NCBI RefSeq assembly: GCF_003971065.1
Contig: NZ_RYDV01000003.1
Coordinates: forward strand, 1 to 64,000
Reading direction: 5' to 3'
DNA from: Candidimonas sp. SYP-B2681
GTDB lineage: Bacteria > Pseudomonadota > Gammaproteobacteria > Burkholderiales > Burkholderiaceae_B
DNA: 64,000 nucleotides
Position 1 is the stretch's first letter. The number at the start of each line of letters is the position of its first letter. Of this stretch, positions 62,347-64,000 are shown in pieces. The position numbers and the translations under genes were made by a program. A model generated the notes under the pieces. The model worked only from the letters and a program-made list of their open reading frames with translations, was not told the DNA's origin and searched no databases.

Positions 62347-63263
62347 CGCTTCCCCCTGTCTTGCGCGTCTAGTTGCTTCGCCTGGTTGTACTGGAACAAA
62401 ACCAGCGGTATCAAGAGCATGAGAACCATGACGCAGGTGACAGCAGCGGCCATTGGCCAATCTGCATTATTGAAGAATTCGGTCCACATGACACGGCCCA
62501 TCATCAAGGTATTTGCGCCGCCGAGCATTTCGGGGATCACGTATTCCCCCACTGAAGGAATAAACACCAACATTGCTCCGGCAATTACCCCGGGCATCGA
62601 CATAGGCAGGGTTACGCTAAGAAAGGCGCGCCAGGGGCGCGCGCCTAAATCGTAGGCGGCTTCAAGCAAGCGAAGGTCAAATTTGACCAGACTGGCATAC
62701 AACGGTAATACGAAGAAAGGCAAATAGGCATACACGAGCCCGATATACACCGCCATATCGGTCCGGTAGATTTCTAAGGGAGCATCGATTAATCCCAGCC
62801 ACTGCAGAAGCTGGTTCAACAATCCATCGTTACGCAAAATGCCGACCCAGGCATACACTCGCAACAATAAAGATGTCCAGAATGGCAGGATGACGCCCAG
62901 CAGAAGAATATTGCGTATCGAGGGCCGCGAGCGGGCAATATAGTAGGCCATCGGATATCCGATCAGGATGCAGCATATCGTCGTGATCGCTGCGATCTTA
63001 ATGGAATTCAGATAGGTGGCAATGTAAAGGCTATCGCTGAATAGCAAGGCGTAGCCGCGCAGATTCAATGCCAGCGAAAGGGTTTGATCCTTTATTTCAG
63101 CCAGTGGTGTGTACGGTGGAATCCCGAACTTCAAATCTGCGAAACTGATTTTCAGGACCAGAATGAACGGAACCAGTAGAAACAGTGCCAACCACAGAAA
63201 AGGCGGGATTATCGCCAGCGTCTTTGTGCGAGGCAGAGCACGCTGCCATGTAAGCCGATTCAT
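62343..63263 (-). CDS. potH: Putrescine-type ABC transporter permease PotH
   Basis: A 306-residue permease. It has the N-terminal helix LAIIPPFLWLALFLLVPFIL, a long periplasmic loop and the EAA loop LEAAYDLGARPWRAFLSVTLPMSMP. It overlaps potG and potI by 4 bp on each side. It differs clearly from the PotB-type permease at 35483, so the two polyamine-type systems are separate. Confidence 0.92.
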   Translation of the reverse strand: MNRLTWQRALPRTKTLAIIPPFLWLALFLLVPFILVLKISFADLKFGIPPYTPLAEIKDQTLSLALNLRGYALLFSDSLYIATYLNSIKIAAITTICCILIGYPMAYYIARSRPSIRNILLLGVILPFWTSLLLRVYAWVGILRNDGLLNQLLQWLGLIDAPLEIYRTDMAVYIGLVYAYLPFFVLPLYASLVKFDLRLLEAAYDLGARPWRAFLSVTLPMSMPGVIAGAMLVFIPSVGEYVIPEMLGGANTLMMGRVMWTEFFNNADWPMAAAVTCVMVLMLLIPLVLFQYNQAKQLDAQDRGKR

Positions 63264-64000
63264 GATGGCAGAACGGTGGCGCTGTCGTTCGACCAGCTGA
63301 TAAACACTTCCTCGTCCAGCGCCGGAGATTCAGTCTGCGCCAGCACCAAGCTGGGGACGGTGGCCTCGACTAGCGCGCCCGAATCGAGGCGGACCTGATA
63401 GCGTGCATAACTTCCCATCCACGCCACGTGACTGACCATGCCGCGGCCCCAGTTAGCGTCCGATTCAGGTTGATCTCGCAATACCCGGATGTGCTCGGGC
63501 CTGACCGATACATGCACCTCCATTCCCAATGGTTCGCTGACGCCATGACTAACATACAGCGGGCGCGCAAGGTCAGTGCTCTCGATCAACACATGATCCG
63601 CCTCATCGACCACTATGGTTCCAGTAAAGAGGTTGGTGGACCCGATAAAGCCCGCCACGAAACGTGAGTTGGGGAAAGTATAAACGTCGTGAGGCGTGCC
63701 GCACTGAACGATCTGGCCTTCCGACATGACCGCCAGGCGATGCGCCATAGTCATGGCCTCTTCCTGGTCGTGGGTGACCATAATGCAAGTGACGCCCACC
63801 TGATCCAGGATTCTGGCCAGTTCGATCTGTGTTTTCTGGCGTATTTGCTTATCGAGGGCCGACATGGGCTCATCAAGAAGCAGCAGCTTGGGTTTCTTCA
63901 CGAGACTGCGTGCCAGAGCCACGCGTTGCTGCTGCCCGCCTGAAAGCTGTTGGGGTTTGCGGCGTGCATAACCGCCCATCTGGACGAGATCCAGCGCCTC
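63260..64000 (-). CDS. potG: Putrescine-type ABC transporter ATPase PotG (5' part outside window)
   Basis: The C-terminal 246 residues are in the window; the start lies beyond the right edge. Visible are the signature LSGGQQQRVALARSL, Walker B LLLLDEPMSALD and the H-loop IMVTHDQEEAMTM, followed by a TOBE domain with VSVRPEHIRVL. Walker A is not in the window. The stop overlaps the potH start by 4 bp. Confidence 0.93.
   Translation of the reverse strand, partial: EALDLVQMGGYARRKPQQLSGGQQQRVALARSLVKKPKLLLLDEPMSALDKQIRQKTQIELARILDQVGVTCIMVTHDQEEAMTMAHRLAVMSEGQIVQCGTPHDVYTFPNSRFVAGFIGSTNLFTGTIVVDEADHVLIESTDLARPLYVSHGVSEPLGMEVHVSVRPEHIRVLRDQPESDANWGRGMVSHVAWMGSYARYQVRLDSGALVEATVPSLVLAQTESPALDEEVFISWSNDSATVLPS

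Overview
The window looks like chromosomal DNA of a betaproteobacterium of the family Alcaligenaceae (Bordetella / Achromobacter / Pusillimonas type). The reasons are the many tripartite-tricarboxylate (TTT, 'Bug') solute receptors, each beside its own catabolic genes, and a housekeeping backbone of rng, msbA, dnaE, hrpA, argA, yggX, phoU and rpiA with a four-gene-type putrescine ABC operon. The genus is an inference; no rRNA gene is in the window, although a strong leftward rrn-type promoter lies at its left edge.

Layout. 1-845: leftward promoters and a repeat-rich non-coding stretch in front of rng. 846-6655: core genes: rng, a lipoprotein, msbA (lipid A flippase), a GT9 heptosyltransferase, a YdcF-like protein and a YkgJ-type cysteine cluster protein. 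6656-44657: about 38 kb of accessory catabolic modules separated by scars and gene fragments. 44658-49307: a tightly coupled envelope-glycan cluster (two GT4, one GT2, two polysaccharide deacetylases) that overlaps the end of dnaE by 4 bp. 49304-64000: core genes dnaE, hrpA, argA, a GT25 glycosyltransferase, yggX, phoU, rpiA, an ArsC/Spx-like protein and potI-potH-potG, the last cut by the window edge.

The accessory block holds five modules. (1) A LysR-controlled set on the minus strand: CitE-like lyase, CaiB-type CoA transferase, Bug receptor, amidase and cysteine hydrolase, fitting uptake and breakdown of an amidated organic acid through a CoA ester. (2) An AtuA-family gene (frameshifted) with its DUF4387 partner and a second copy of the cysteine hydrolase. 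(3) A LysR, DUF1445 (D-glutamate cyclase family), TRAP transporter and fused 5-oxoprolinase operon, which reads as a complete pyroglutamate uptake and ring-opening system. (4) A LysR, enolase-superfamily enzyme and Bug receptor. (5) An RpiR regulator, two class III aminotransferases and a complete spermidine/putrescine-type ABC transporter in one direction, fitting capture and deamination of a polyamine or other amine.

Between the modules are many broken genes: tails of two Bug receptors, a TfdA/TauD dioxygenase tail, a CoA transferase lacking its N-terminal third beside a probable IS3-type end, an enoyl-CoA hydratase with a premature stop, the first ~78 codons of motA, a radical-SAM pseudogene and the tail of an antibiotic-biosynthesis-monooxygenase protein. 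The block therefore looks like a region of repeated gain, rearrangement and decay, apparently placed between two halves of a lipopolysaccharide locus (msbA/GT9 on one side, the GT4-deacetylase-GT2 cluster on the other).
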